A stretch of 64,000 nt of DNA from Mugil cephalus. Taxonomy: Eukaryota > Chordata > Actinopteri > Mugiliformes > Mugilidae. The stretch is taken from assembly GCF_022458985.1 (NCBI RefSeq), contig NC_061777.1, positions 12,613,668 to 12,677,667 on the forward strand, written 5' to 3'. The stretch's first letter is position 1; each line of letters begins with the position of its first letter. Positions 12,801 through 27,800 of the stretch are shown piece by piece. A model generated the notes under the pieces. The model ran no database searches, had not been told where the DNA came from, and saw nothing but the letters and a program-made list of their open reading frames with translations. The position numbers were made by a program, and so were the translations under genes.

Positions 12801-15800
12801 AATTGAATGATGAGTGAGGAAAATTTGCATCGCTGTCTCCTGTGATTTGGTTGGGTGTGTGTCTCATGGTGGATTTAATACAACACACACCTGTAGGCAC
12901 ACATCTGTGGAGTCCCACGGTCCGTAATTACACCCGAATATGGAACCACTGTTCCCAGTAGTAGTCATCAACTATTGACAGCACTCTGGTTGACTTTAAT
13001 TACACACCCTCGACATTTAGACAGCTCAATACTTGCCTACAAACATACACACAGAGACGCCCACGCGAACACACCTTTTCTTAACGATTCTGTCACACTG
13101 CCCTTGACTGTCCGAAAAATATCTCCGAGTGCGTTCACATACACTATGGAAGCCACATACACATCGGTGGCGAGCAGTCAGCCAGCGACACAGAAAAACT
13201 GAAATTAAATATTGATGTGATGGTAGCACCAGGACAGATGGTAGCACCAGGACAGATTGTCTGACAGTATCTTCCAATAAAAGTGAAGCAAAAGGAATCG
13301 AGAGAAGGTGATAACTTAACTTACATTTTTGATGCATGCAAGACGGTTTAAATTCACGTTGGTCCTAGTTAATCTAGACAATGTAGTCAAGCAATGTAGA
13401 GAAGACTTACTAAAACATAAAGAAAGTATTAAATAAACTAATGGGTAAATACTAAATTATGTAAAAGTGTACAGTATAATGGGATGCATTGCAGCAGAAA
13501 TGCGTCTATGGATGGCATATGTCTTGAATTTGACGCCGCAAGGATGCTCGGCGGATGAGCTGACACGAGCTGATGACAAGACAAGGCACATGTAAAAGAC
13601 ATAATGACGTTCTTCTTTTGAGGGTTTACAAAAACATCTGACTGAATGCACCCAGTTACTACAGACTGGATTTGACACGGGTGAGCAGCTACTCTAGAAT
13701 GGATGAAACCAGTAATCCGTGTGTCGTGTCAGCTCACTGTTGCTAGTTTTTAAAAAGTAAATCTCTCCTAAACAATGCAGTCGCACAGTCCCGCGGATTG
13801 TCTGCGCCGCAAGTGTGAGCATTTGAAATACACAGACTCAGACCCGTTGTCATGACACATCTGATCACTTTGCAAATGGATTTTTTTTTTCCAACTGCAC
13901 AAAATGTTCTTTCTCTAAAATTGCGATTATCAAATATTCTGCTTGGTCCTAATATTTGAAATACATTTTTTTCCCTTTCTATTTATTCTTGCACAATCAA
14001 AAAAAATAATTTGAGTATTCCACTGAATGTAAAGCTCATCCATGGTCATGTGGCCATCCTCAAAAGACTTTAACTGAAACAAAATGCAAACACAAAGTGA
14101 GGTGTTTCTTAATATCTTCTTACAGCACAGCCTTTCTTCTGCAGCATGTTCTCACACACTAATGACTCAAATACACTTGACAGCGGCAATACTAATGATT
14201 CGGCAGTATGAATAGTGACAGCTTTGACTAATGGCCAGGCACAACACACAAGACGTGTGTGTGCCGCGTGTGTGTGTTGTGCCACCACAGCCCATTCTTC
14301 ATCACCTCATTACTCTTAAAACCTTTCATTCTTCCTCGCAGAGCAGAACGCTATTTTCAGACTCCGCATTTCCATATTTCAGATCTTCATACTAGATATA
14401 ATATATATTTTGACTGGTTATACGTGCTAACGTATGTGTGTCTGTTTGTGTGTGTCTGTGTGTGTGGCACATCTCCAGTATGTACACAAGCACCGATGAC
14501 ATATTCACACATTCATTAAAAAAAGAAAACGTCAGGGCTCTGTCAGGGTAAGCTCTGATTCGTGACATTTTCATCTTCCCGGGTTAAAAATAAGGTCGGT
14601 AGAGAATATTTGGCTTTGGCTTATTGACGCTAAAGTACTGAGAGGTTGACACTAGTATGAGGCTTTATTATGAATCTTTTTGGAAACTAACAATAAAAGT
14701 GCACTACAGACTACAAAGTCCAACTTTGTATTTCTGCTGTGAAAATGTGCTAAAATTGCACGGTTAGTGTCTGTTTTATGGCCTGTATCTGCACTTTACC
14801 CTCAGTCTGCATAAAGTGCAGACAACAACTCTGTCACAAGATCCCAACTTAGAGTCTAACAAGTAGAAATGGTGACTTCGGTTCTTAGGCTCTTGAAACT
14901 AGTGACACTTGGGGTTCATCTGTTCCTGATTGCAATGACTCTTACTGACAGACAAGAGGCCCAGCATTTTAAAAGGTCTGGACAAATACTAAATAATGAA
15001 CACCATACAAAATGTACAGTCACAGCACGCACACAGCTTCGACACGAGGTCTCTTTTTTACAATACATAACTTTAGGTATTACCTAACCTGTGTACATTC
15101 AGCTTGTTTAACGTATCGAGATTAGTCAAAGAAATGTCACGAACACAGGAAAACGCTGGAGTGCTGAAGCTAAACAGACTTTTGTTTATATAAAGTATGG
15201 TAGGATTTTTTATTTTTTTTTAAACAATGTGACATTTTTTGAGGGGCGCGGCTTAACTGGAGGCAAAACATCTCAAACACTATAGCTTGTAAACAGCGGT
15301 TAGCATATTTCAACGTACTGTTTTGGCAAGAATGGACGAGGAAAACCCATATTTTAGAGAATATACTAATACACTCACTCTCTGAAACCGTGAGTGTTAT
15401 TTTAAAAGGTTGACTCTGACTGATTGGACCACATTCACCAACTCCTACACTCTCACTCACTGGATGAACGATTTGACCAAAGGAGGACACAGAGGGGACG
15501 AAGTCTGGTCTGTCTTTATCAAGTGAAGCCTCTCCAACAAAGATATTACAAGAAGTAAGCTGAACCACTGTGGAGGGCAACGTAGTAAATGCAACGGACA
15601 CCCCTGAAACATACAACTAACGTTGTGTTAGCCCGCGGTTAGCATTAACATTAATGTGTAATGATTAACTAATGTAATTTTAGTCACAATTTCCAGGCTG
15701 AAACTGATGATGCATTACATATTAATCTTATCTGATATGAAGTGTGTGCTTTGTTGATTGTCATACTCCAACCCTAGTCGCCAAAGCCAAACCAAAGTTG

Positions 15801-18800
15801 TCTACAACAGTAGTTGGCAGTACTTGGTATGTGATAAAACTAGATGTTTTGGTTTTGGGAGCCAAACATACAGTAAGACAACATTTTCATGGTTGAAAGT
15901 GACAGTGTTAGCCTCTAGCTTCCCTCTGTTCTGCCTCCAGCTAACATGGTGACATGGGCCATGAAGGGGTCTATATACCTTGCTGTATATTTCTCCCATA
16001 TGTATGTCTAGAAAATGACAAATAACATATTTTGTGGGTATTTGAGAGCTTGACATTTTCTGGAAAACAGGATTAATGACTCATCCTGCACTAGGGGTCA
16101 CACACATTTTCTGTCCAATGAAACTTCTCGACATTTTATGTCCCTCCCTGCCCTGCAGCCATTCGAGTACACCAATCACAGCACACTTCTACTACACTGT
16201 ACTGCTGCTCAAAATAGTATGTGTTTTATTATGTCTTATGTAACAAAATACAGTGATAATATTCAGATGAGTGAATGCCACATTTGATTGCTTGTTTTAC
16301 TCCCAGAATAGAGACTATCCACGTCATTGTGTCAAAAGCACAGCTGCCGTCTCATCCCAGAGCCTGATAACCATGCGTCTGATTTTAGTAGCAGAGGTAT
16401 GGCTGGTGTCATAAGACCATAATGAGGTTTAAGACAGGTCTTCAACATAGATGGAACGACAGAAGGAAAACATATGGCCCCTTTCGCTGCATATTTGCAC
16501 TTTATCAGCTGCAGTTAGTCTAACAATTTGCTAACAAGTGCAGTTTCTGTCGTGTTTCGTAGTCTTGCATGTCTTATTTTATCCCTTTCCTCCTCTTTCT
16601 TTTTTCTCAGTCCATCACTCTTTGCTTCTTACGGCACAGCTATTTTCTCTCATTCTTTTTAATTCATTACGCTTATCCTGTTAAAAAAAAAAAGTGCATC
16701 AACTTCACATCTTTCCTTATCTTCATGCCTGCCATGTCAATTGTGTTCCAGCAGATGTGCTTATTTGCATGCTCTCTTTCTCTGTCTCATAAGCGCCCAT
16801 CTGTCTGCTCTAACAGCCTCAGTTCTCTCACTTAACAGCATCTCCTGCCACATTTACATGAACGTAGCAAATCAGACTTTGAGGAACAACAGCGTGGAAG
16901 GGTTGGATTTCAGTTTAGATAAACCGAAGCCAAGACCACTTTGAAAGCATGACTTAACTGTCTTCCTCTGAGTGATTCATGTAGTAATCGGTAAGCTGTA
17001 TGTGGAGTGTGGTAGGTTTAGATACTTGTATAAACACTGACACCCACAGCTGGGGCCACTCTGCTCGACTATACACCGGGCCGTGGTCCAGAGGGCCTGG
17101 CTGAGTAAACACCCGTCCCAGGCCTTAAACCTTATACCTTCCTGGGCTTAGCTCTCTCCATCGTCCCCCTGGCCACCTGCCTGGTTAACTATCTGCTACT
17201 AAACAGCTGCCAATAGCCAAACACACTCAAAACACACAGCTGCCGCGTAAAAATTGCCACATGCCCACATCTGCATACGGCTGCACGCACACACAAACGC
17301 ACTGTACACACAGCTGCTGGCCACAGCTGGTGCCCACACTTTGGTCAGAGAAAATATACATGTAGGCACGCACACGCTGGACACAGCTGCTTGCCACATG
17401 TGCCCACTTCAACAACATGGTGGGGGGGGGGGGCAAAGAATGAGAGAGGGAGAAACAGAAAGAGACCAATTAAATGGCGGATAGAAAAAAGAGGAGATGC
17501 AGCACGAGATAATGAGAGGGAAGACAAAAGGACATGAGACGAACAAGCCAGGAGATGATGGGTTAAGATTAAAAGCAAAAAAAAAAAAAAAGGAGAGAAG
17601 TTGAGGAAACTGGCAGCGCAGGTAAAACACAGTCCTCATAATGGACAGAGACAGGATCAAATTAAAGAACCAGGCCTGGTCACATCTCACTTCCCCTAAT
17701 CCGATTTACAAGTGGAAAATAAGTTTTTAATTTGTTTAAACGCCGATCTCTATTCTGGCCGGTGTCATAGGTCTGCAGGCATCTGCTGACGATTCCATTA
17801 TTCTCAGATAAATAAATACAATCCCTCGCATGATTCCTTCAAAAGCAGGTCGATACAAATTGAATTTGACAGACAGAGCGTCGTTCTGAAGCTAGACAGT
17901 GAAAAGTGCACCTGAGGGGCTTCATCTATCAATATTGTGGTATTTTACATCATGCTCATAAAATCAGACTATACTTCTTAATTTGATTCTGCTGCGTTAC
18001 GGATATAAAAGAGAGAGAGAACAGGCCAGAAATACATGAAGGGAGATGTTGTCTTTTCCGCTTGAGGAGGTCTACTTTTCCACACAGAAAGCACAGAAAG
18101 TTTAAAAAAAAAAGAAAAGAAAAGAAAGAAGAAAGAAATCACTTCAGCGATGCAATAAATTCAGTTTGCTATGTGGACTTTTGTGGAAAGAACATTCCTC
18201 ACTGGAAAAGAAATGGCAGTTTGGTGGTTGTTCAAATAAAAAACAATCTTTTGAACACTAAACTTTCATCTTGATCTTGGCAACATTAATATGAGAAACC
18301 GGCTGGGGATGAGTTAGTACAGTTTGGCACCTAATTTCCTAATATTAACTTAATTCAAAAAAGCATATAAATAAACATGTTTATTTCTGCGTCTTTAAGT
18401 TGGGCAATTTAACACAAGTGTCTATGGAGAGAGCTTAAAGTGGCCGTTCGAACAGCGGCACCTCTGCATCGTTATGACTTCATGCCTGGAGGTTGCCTCT
18501 TTTACAAAGGTTTGCTGTAAAGTTTTGTGAACTTGCGAGAAATCATGTAGCGTTTATCCACCTACACCGGTAGAGTGTCTTTTGCAGGCTGTTTTCGGAG
18601 GAGGGGTTGTTTTTCAGTCGACTTGTTTTATGACAGCAAAGACAGCAGGGAGGTAACAATAACCAGGACTTCACAGCAAGAGGGGAGAAGAGAAGGTGCA
18701 AGAGGAAACGGATTTCACCGAGCGTATGTGATCTTTTCCTTCAAGCAATAACTTAGAGAGCATCCACACATCATAAAACCTGAAAGTGCTACACAGACAA

Positions 18801-21800
18801 CTTCTCCATCTGTGCCCTAACACCCATTTTGAGACTTACTTATTTTGCACTCTGTTCTCTGTCTTTCCGGTTTCTCATGCGTGCAGCCTCATTTTCCACA
18901 TTTATCCTGATACCTCTGACGCTTCCCTCTTACTGTCTCCATGGTTTCCACCTTCTCTTCTACTTTACCACTCCTTCTGCAGTCTTAATACATCAAGACA
19001 ATGTTCTAGACCTATTAAACACTATCCTTTCATTAGCTATGAATAACTGAATCCATTCGACCCAAGGGAAATTAAGCTTACCACACCTTAATTAGAGAAC
19101 AGGTGAGGTCTCAATTGAGCATCAGACCATTAAGCAAGCGGCAAATTAAAAATCTTGTAAAAGATTAATAGTCAGATCATGAATTAGAAGCTGTTTTTTT
19201 TTTTCCTTCACTCTAAGGCTATACTAGTATTTCATAATAACATACTCTATTATCAGGATAGGCTAAGAAAACTGTGCTATCTAATACCAGCAGAACTTTA
19301 AGTCTTGTCCTTCTATCTCTGTTATTACCATGATCGGAGCGTCAGACTTCACTTAGATCTAGTAAGTAGTTTAAATTTCAGCCATCTATATCTCACCAGT
19401 TGAGGGCTTCCACATCTTTGAGTGGACTGCGATGTAACATCAGTTGAATTAAAAGGTAAAGGATGAAATGAGAGCCACAACAGAGGCCAAAAATAGTTTC
19501 TAAATTATGCAGCTACAAGAGAAATACGGCAGATCAGGCTAAACCGCTGAACCTGGAGCTTTTACTTAAGACACTCTGATTGTAAAGAGTAAATCCATTC
19601 ATTCCAGAGACCCGTGGGGCAATATACGCACAACAACGTACTTCAATTATTTGAATGCTCATCTCATCTCATCTCATCTCATCTTCCACACCGCTCATCC
19701 TCACTAGGGTTGCGGGGGTTGCTGGAGCCTATCCCAGCCGTCATCGGGCGAGAGGCGGGGTACACCCTGGGCAGGTCAACAGTCTATCGCAGGGCTAACA
19801 CTGAGACACATAGCACTCACACCTAGGGTCAATTTAGGGTCACCAAGTAGCCTAACAAGCATGTGGCACCTTTTGGACGTGGGAGGAAACAGGAGTACCC
19901 GGAGAAAACCCACGCAGGCACAGGGAGAACATGCAAACTCCACCCAGAAAGGCCTGAGCTGGATCCGAACCCGGACCTTCTCGCTGGGAGGCATCAGTGC
20001 TAATCTTAAAAACTATACATTAAAATCTTTATTAAAATCATTTTGATCATTTTCACAAGGTTTGAAGGAGCAGGACACTCCTGGGCAGGCTTTTGACAAC
20101 GTTGACCGTGTCACTGTCCCATCAGAGAATGCACCTAGGGGGCACAGGGGTTTCTCACCTAATCCTGCAAATGGTCGAACCCAAGTTTACAATAGAAGAT
20201 AAAAATTGCACAGGAAGGTCATAGAAATCCAGAATTAGAAAAGATTTTGCATTTTGCATCAGTGAGTCAGCACAAGCTGAGACTTTTGTCAACTGTTGCT
20301 AGTTAGCCTACAGCAGCCTGGCACTGCTAGAGTAAATTCTAATCAGAATGAAAGTCTGGTAACATTATTATGCATCCATTATCTGGTGTTTTTCAGTTGC
20401 TTAAAAAAAAAATAATAATAATAACTGTCACGCACGCAATTGGATAGTCCTACAACCAATCAGAGCCATTTAATTGTAAACAGATTCAGCTCTCCAGTGC
20501 TCAGGTCATGGGTGTGACATCCAAGACATCGCTGTCACTGCAGCACACACATATAGTCAGGCAGAGAAGCTCATTCAGCGACTATCTATCTATCATCGCA
20601 TAAGGCCTGCTCAAATGGCGTGATTGATTTGATTGGGCTGAGCATCATTAGTTCCCAGCGGAGTGGCACCAGACCAACGTTCTGTCACAAACAATTTGTG
20701 AGCGGGGAAGTTGGTCGGGCTTCAAGTCTCGTCAGTCGGTACTTTGGCTGATGTGGTGAATAAAGACAGCAAAGCGCAGCAGCTATCAAGTGTGAATGAC
20801 ACAACACGCATCCTTGGGCCATGTTAAGACATTAAAACTGTTCGAGAACATGTCGGCCGGACATTCTGAGGACACCGCTGCTCTGCTCAAAAACACCAGT
20901 GGTACGTACAAGTACATATTCTTGTTTGAACACATTGGCACAGTTTTTGCAGGATAAAGCAGTTGTTTCCATGATAACTCAGCAGTAAAATCGTTCCACG
21001 TATCATAAACAGCTCTTTAGTTTTGTGGCTTCCTTTAAGCATTCAGACTCATTGATCAAATCAGCCCTCCTCCCACACCACTGCAGCCCCATATGTTCCT
21101 ATAAAAACATGCCCGGTTAATGGATACAGAGCAGCTTTTCCATGTGCCGATTGTGCTCAATATTCCTCTCAATATTCGAGTTAAATTAATCATTCAGTGA
21201 GACTTCACGTGTGGAGAAAAGCGCAGAAGCAGAAGCAGATAGGGCGGGTAGGTGGGGTAATCAGCTGACAGGAAAGGCACACGGCCCCAGCTACGCATCG
21301 GCAAACTGACTGACTCACAAAAATCTATGGCGTTGCTCGTCATTTCCCTTTATATTTTGTTTACAGCTGCAGGCGGATGAAAGAGAGCGAGTCGGGTGTG
21401 GGGGAAATCAAAAAAGAGAGAAAGAAAAAGTTAATTTCTCATCAGAAGAACTAGTCAATACACCCGCTGAGTCCAACGTGGCCGTCCCACTACCCACTTT
21501 TAAGACCTTTCTCTGCTATCCATCACATTTATGAATTGTTAAGAGATGTTCAGCACCTCCAGGTTGAAACACTCCTTCTCATTCAGCCACTCTGTTGAGT
21601 GTGTGTGTATCTCCTAGTGCAACTTCTACAATATATCTGCATGATTCATAGGGGATCCCAGACTCCATATACATTCTGGGGCTTAATGAATTAATATATC
21701 TGCATTCATGTGTTTCAGAGCGCATTCTGAGTGAGTCACTTTCTCGGCGTGAGCGCCAGTGTGTGTGCGACCACGCTTGAATTCTCACGGGGACTCACAT

Positions 21801-24800
21801 CATCATCATTACCCTGACAGCTGACAGCAAAATCCATATCAAATCTATAAGTCCATTTCCCTGTTTTTGGTCGTTTCCTTCATCACCCGACTCCCTTGTC
21901 TCCAATAAACAGAGGCTGCACCATGACATGCCATTAGCCGTCGGTGGATATATCATAAAAATGCAATGAAACACAGAGACAAAAAAGTCAATAAGTGACA
22001 AACACTGGCCCGTTGCATATTTTTGCTCCACCACATGCCCATTGCCCGTGGCATTACCTTCTATGCCGCTGTCCCGTTCTTCGTCGGACTCACATGGTTT
22101 TTATTTATATATTTATTTATCAATCATCTTCCTCTAATGACTTACTTCTTTTCCCCATTTATGCCCCCCCCCCCCTTCTACAGTGTTACTCTCTCTCTTT
22201 GCCATTAATTTCTATTTCTCATCATCTCTTTGCTCCTGATTCCTCCATTTCTCTGTTAATATTCATTCGTACTTTAATTCCACCTGTTGTATTTTTGCCA
22301 CTCAGTTCATTGTACAGGGCTGGAGGTTGATGCCGCTCTTCAGTTACGATAAATGTGTGTTTAGCAAACACTCTAATTATCTCAACCAGAGCTAATAGGA
22401 TAGATAATTACACATTATAAACACAGGCTCTCTTTCTCGTTCTCTTTGACTTTCCTTCCTTCCCTCCCACTGTTTCTTCCATCCAGTTTCATTTCTCCTT
22501 TAATGCTCTGTTTCTCTCAAGCCCATTATGTGTGGCATTTTTTTTTCCTTAGAGCAATATGTTGTCTTTGCAGTTGTCGTCGACGTTAATTCGATTTTCC
22601 TTGACTGTGTCAGCCCCAGTCGATGATGTCTGACTGTGTCACTTATCCAGAAATGCAATACTGAATATGGGTTTTATATTAAATGTGAAAACACAGAAAT
22701 GATTTTTTCATACACAATAGCTAACAATAAAGTGATATTTTTTAAAAGTCTCTTTCTAGCTCACTTACTCCAGGCACAGGCACACCACCGGCGCCCAATT
22801 CAGCCATCACAGTTAACTGTTTACCCTGGTAAATTACAGTAATCCCAGCACATGGGCCTTATTATCTGTCAGTAACAACTGCAACATTATAATGCATTAG
22901 AAAGATAGGGGCAGTCACTGTGTTACCTTAACAAGCAAAAGCCAGGGTTGCTACGTGAAGGATGGAAATGTCTCCTGTTGCAAAATGGCTTCTTTTTCTA
23001 TTTGTTTTCATTATTATTTTGGACTTCATATGTTATGAATCCTGCTTCCAATCACTGTCAGCGGCACATGTAATAAAAACCACGCTCTAATATTGTCTGC
23101 CTGATTCCATCAGGTTGAGAGCGGAGAATTATGGAGTGTTCTACATTGTCAGCGTAACAGATATTAGTGCAGATAAACTAAAAATTTCTTTGACTGGCAG
23201 AGACTTTATTGCTTGGTTACATCAGTTTCAGAACACCAGCAACGAGAGCTCTGCTTGAACAAGAGCTACATATTGTCATGTATTTGGCTTTTGGATCATA
23301 ATAACACTGAAAATACAGAGTTCACTGACATTATGGAAGGTTATGAGACATTATTAGACATAGTTTGTTAAGTTGGTTAGTTGAACAATTAAAGAACGAC
23401 TGAATTCATTCAAGCTGGAAAGATTGTCAGATAAACAGATGAAACGGTAAGCAATATGACATAATTAATGTAGCAAGTGTAGCTAACTAATTAATTCATC
23501 ATGTCATGAGAATTCTGAAAAAATGTTGACACCAGATCAACTCTGATTTGTAACACATCTCATCCATCATGCAAGTGGCGGTCGTCAGTTTGTTCATGTG
23601 CTACGTTTCTACATAGCATGTTTTGGACGTAGTGTGAACACAGCTTTAGTAGCGTAGCTTGTCACGAGTTTGAAGTGTGACATCGATTCTATATACAGTA
23701 TGTACTGTACGTAGCCACAGTGGCATCACCCATTGACTTTGCAAATTTGGGTTTTGGCCATATTAGGGCTTTTTGTACAGTTGTAGTAACTATATTAGAA
23801 CAAGAATATCAGGGAGCGGGATCAGACAGAGAAACATAGACCTACATACAGTGTTAAGCCAGATTAGTGCTCGTGGGTTTCTTCCATGGCGTAGATACGA
23901 CGTAGTTTGACATGCACCTCGCCAGAAATGAAATTGCACGTTGCAACATGCAGCAGCTGCGATTGGTCCCAAATGCTTTTCCCCAATGCCACATCTTTCA
24001 GTGACTGGAAAATAACAGAACATTATCCCTCCATCTGCCTCCTACACGTCATCTACTTAGACGTCGTCTCACTGGCATACAAGTAAACAGAGAATCCCAA
24101 GACATCTGACCAGAAACCACCTAACGTTTTAGCAGCGCCATTATAAAACCATTTCAATGCACCAGCACGCAAGTACAAATGCTCCTAGTGGAATGGAAAC
24201 AAATATTTAAGGACTGCATTCAAATCTGAAACCCATTTACTGATAGAGCAAGTGAAAATGCACGTCTCAGCACCTTATTGTAACAGTATAGCAGTAAAGT
24301 GTAACAGTATAGCATCCAGAAAAGACCTCTGTTAATCTCAGTATCTAATGGAAGCAGTGCAAAATTGGCAGTGATGATATTTAAAAATGGGGAAAAAAAT
24401 GAAAATGCCCCATCAAAATCCTCTGCTGTCGCTTCAAGGGACGTGGCGATAGCTCACTGATTTATAGAAGAGAAAAGAGAGGAATTCCACTGCCTCAGGT
24501 TGAAACAGGGGTCTAAATTAAATTCTGTCCTTATTCGTTCCCAGCCCACCCTGAGGGTATCCCACGACCTCTGCAGCAGAAAGGTCAGTATCAGAAAGGG
24601 CTGGCCAGGACGAAGAGGGAGCGTGGAAAGTGGGATGGGAGGGGAAGGAACATATGGATGAAAGGGGAAAAGGGGGACCCCTAAAAGAAGGACTGGGGAT
24701 CAAGAGGAAATAATACTTGAAAAAACAGTGGATTAGAGTGGAAGAGAAAAGCAAACTCTCATTTAAGCTGTGCTCTGCTCATAACCATCCCTCCTTTCAT

Positions 24801-27800
24801 ATCTGCCATTTCACAACAAGATGTCTGACGCTTTCTTCTCTCCAGACAGGTAATCAACCCCTATCAGATCCAGACCTCTAGATCTGTCATAGCTTCAAAT
24901 ATTTGAACAGGCCGACATGTGTTTGATTTGCGCTGTCAGAAATTTAAGCATCCTTTGAGGGAGCGCCGCAAGATAGGACAGCATAAGATCACCTTAAATA
25001 AATCACATCCCGGCTGTTATTCAACACATATTTAACCACCGTTTGACTATCTAATCTGTATGGAGTGGATATGACATGAGTCCACGAGTGGATGTTCGTG
25101 GTATCGGAAGAATAAACGATCATAAACTGCAAAGAAATGAACTGCACAAAATTACAGAAAAACTAAAAACCCTGCAAAACAGAAAACAGCTCATGCAATA
25201 TCTGGAAGTCAGACAACACGTCTCCAGTGTGTTTAATGCACTGTAGAAAAAAAAAAACAACTTCTACCATTTCAACTGACATGATACATCTTTAATATTT
25301 CTAATTCCAAAGGCCAAGTATGAATAAAATATCCAACAATAAATGTTGCTCTTTACTATTAGACGAATGTTTCAAGTAAAAGTACAGAGAACTCGAAATC
25401 CCCGACATTAAACATGGAATAAAGAAATACTATAATGCCTTTTTTTTTTCATTTTTGTCTTTCTTGTCTCACTCTCTTCTCATGATCAGAATTACTTCCT
25501 GATTAGACTCTTTTAATATCTGTCCCAGCAGGGGGCCGTTGCCGGGGATACAGCCTCGGCTACCGCGCAGCATGTGGCTAACTGTTACAGCTAAGATGTC
25601 CCCAGGTGATTTTTCATTAACTGGTCATAAAGGAGACTCTGTGTGGAGCCACTGCACAAGACTTCAGATCTTTCCACACAAAACACTCAAACATTCTACC
25701 AATGGGGGGAAAAAAATGTGTGCAAGGAAAATAATCTGATAATATCGTGATACTATAGTCAAATGTGCAATTTTTCTTCCTCTTGTTTTCTAACAAACTG
25801 AACAGTCAAACCCCTGTGCACTGCAGTTCTCGCCCCTGCAAATTCCAAAGTTTGCCCGAGGAAGGCCGCAGACAAGCATATGCTTCTTTTCAACTCAACT
25901 TCAGCAGCTCCCCGCCTGCAAACAATGCCAATTATGTTCGCTGGAACACAAGCTGGGGTAACTGCTACTGGGAATTAGACCAAGTTTAAACCATTGTTAA
26001 ATGTTTAATCACGCTGTGTGTCCAGCATGTAATGAAACTCTCCAGCTGGTTGTGCGAATTTGTAGCCCTCCAGTATCCACATCCATAACTTTTAGTGCAT
26101 GACAAATGTCAAAACGCTGGCATTATGACTGTCAAGTTTTCCACTGTTTACACTGCAAGGTGAGTCAGACCAACCATCAACCAAATATACTGCTGTTTAA
26201 CAAAAAGCCACACTGAGCCATATTCATAGGAGATGGCAAACGCTGCAGACAGTAATATGAGGTAGAGACTGTTAAAGAGGCGATCGGCACTTCAGTGCTC
26301 GATAGATCACTCTCTAATTAGTCTCATCACACTCACTTGGGTTCATCTGTGACACGCACTAAAATGTGACTGATCCACATTACCTGAATGCGTACGACAC
26401 TACAACGTAAATGTCGACATATACACGACTTCTCCGCGTGGTGACAACGTTTACTAAAACTGCCACAGGAATTAACAGATGCCAGGTGTCGCCTTATGGC
26501 ATTTTATTTGTAGACTAAAATGTTGCGTGCAACGCAACTAACAAGACCAGCAGAAATGATACTCCTAATATTCGTAGCGCACAGCAGGGAGTAAAAAGGA
26601 GTTCAGTGAACATACTAAGCCCAGATGAAGCTGACCACGATCTCTGATCTCACTACACAGGAAGGCAATAGAATTTCCCTGTGGAGAACGTTGATGTATA
26701 ACACGAGTGTGCTCATTTATTAATGTAGATGCATTTGAGGATCTTCTCAGGCTTCGCTGCTCATACAGTGCAGCAGCGGTTCCAAACCCTGCTCCTCTGA
26801 ACCCAGAGTCCTGCTGGTTTTATGTCCTACCACGTAGGTAATTGCTTTAACTTCATGTCCAGGGTGTAAACCACTCCCTGAGTCGACAGCAAGAATGAAA
26901 CCCAGCAGGGCTACTGTATGCGCCCCGAGATTGAGGACCGAAAACAAAGCGGCCTGAATGGGAATTAAAAGGGCTTTTACTTGTGAAACGCTATTTTCAG
27001 AGGTGTTATTTCTATTAATTAACACTAAATAATAACATTTCTCACAGCTGTAACAGTACAGCTATTCATTACTGGACCACAAAGGCTGAACATCACATAG
27101 GGGACAGTAGCAACCTCATTTCTCCTCCTAGTTCTATCTTGGAGATGGGCGATGTTTGTTTATGTACAGTATGTGGTGTTACATGTGAGAGTGCACTGAG
27201 ATAATGAAAGTAGACTTATTTGCAAGTGTATTTGCATGAGATGCATCCTCAGGCGTGAAATAAATCCATCCAAAGCCCAACTTAAACTCAAAATAAAAAG
27301 TTAGCTTCCAGTCCTGACCATGCAAACCATTTGAAAAAATGTACAAATACCGAGTGAGGAAAAGCTGCACGCTGTCAGACGCTCTGTCTCCTCACCGTGA
27401 GTTAGCGAGAGGCAGAATCGCAAAGGCTCAAAAGACCGGCCAGCATCGTTAGAAAGTCAGTACCGTCGAAGCCAATGCAGAAAATAACAGTAGCACCGTA
27501 TTCACACACAACTTAGACTCAAGACCAAGAGTTGAAAACAACACTAAGAAAAAGACCAGTTTTTACATTTCAAGTTACAATTCTCAAGCAGAAGTTCTCT
27601 TCTAAGGAAGAACTGTAGAGTAAAAAACGTTGTGCTGATCAGAACTGTAAAGACCTTGACCATAACTAGGCATTTTCAAGTTCACTTGTTAAAGAATGTT
27701 GCTTTTGTTGAAATGTCCTGTGAGGAGGTCAGTTAAATCATCACAGATTTGCAGCACATAAAAAAAAAAAAAAAAAGCTGCAGCTTGTAAAAGTTCATCA

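Noticed and set aside
19970..20003. tRNA-like B box
   Set aside because: Part of a SINE head; no complete cloverleaf can be drawn, so not called a tRNA gene.
24283..24314. GTAACAGTATAGCA occurring twice
   Set aside because: Small local duplication of no evident function.
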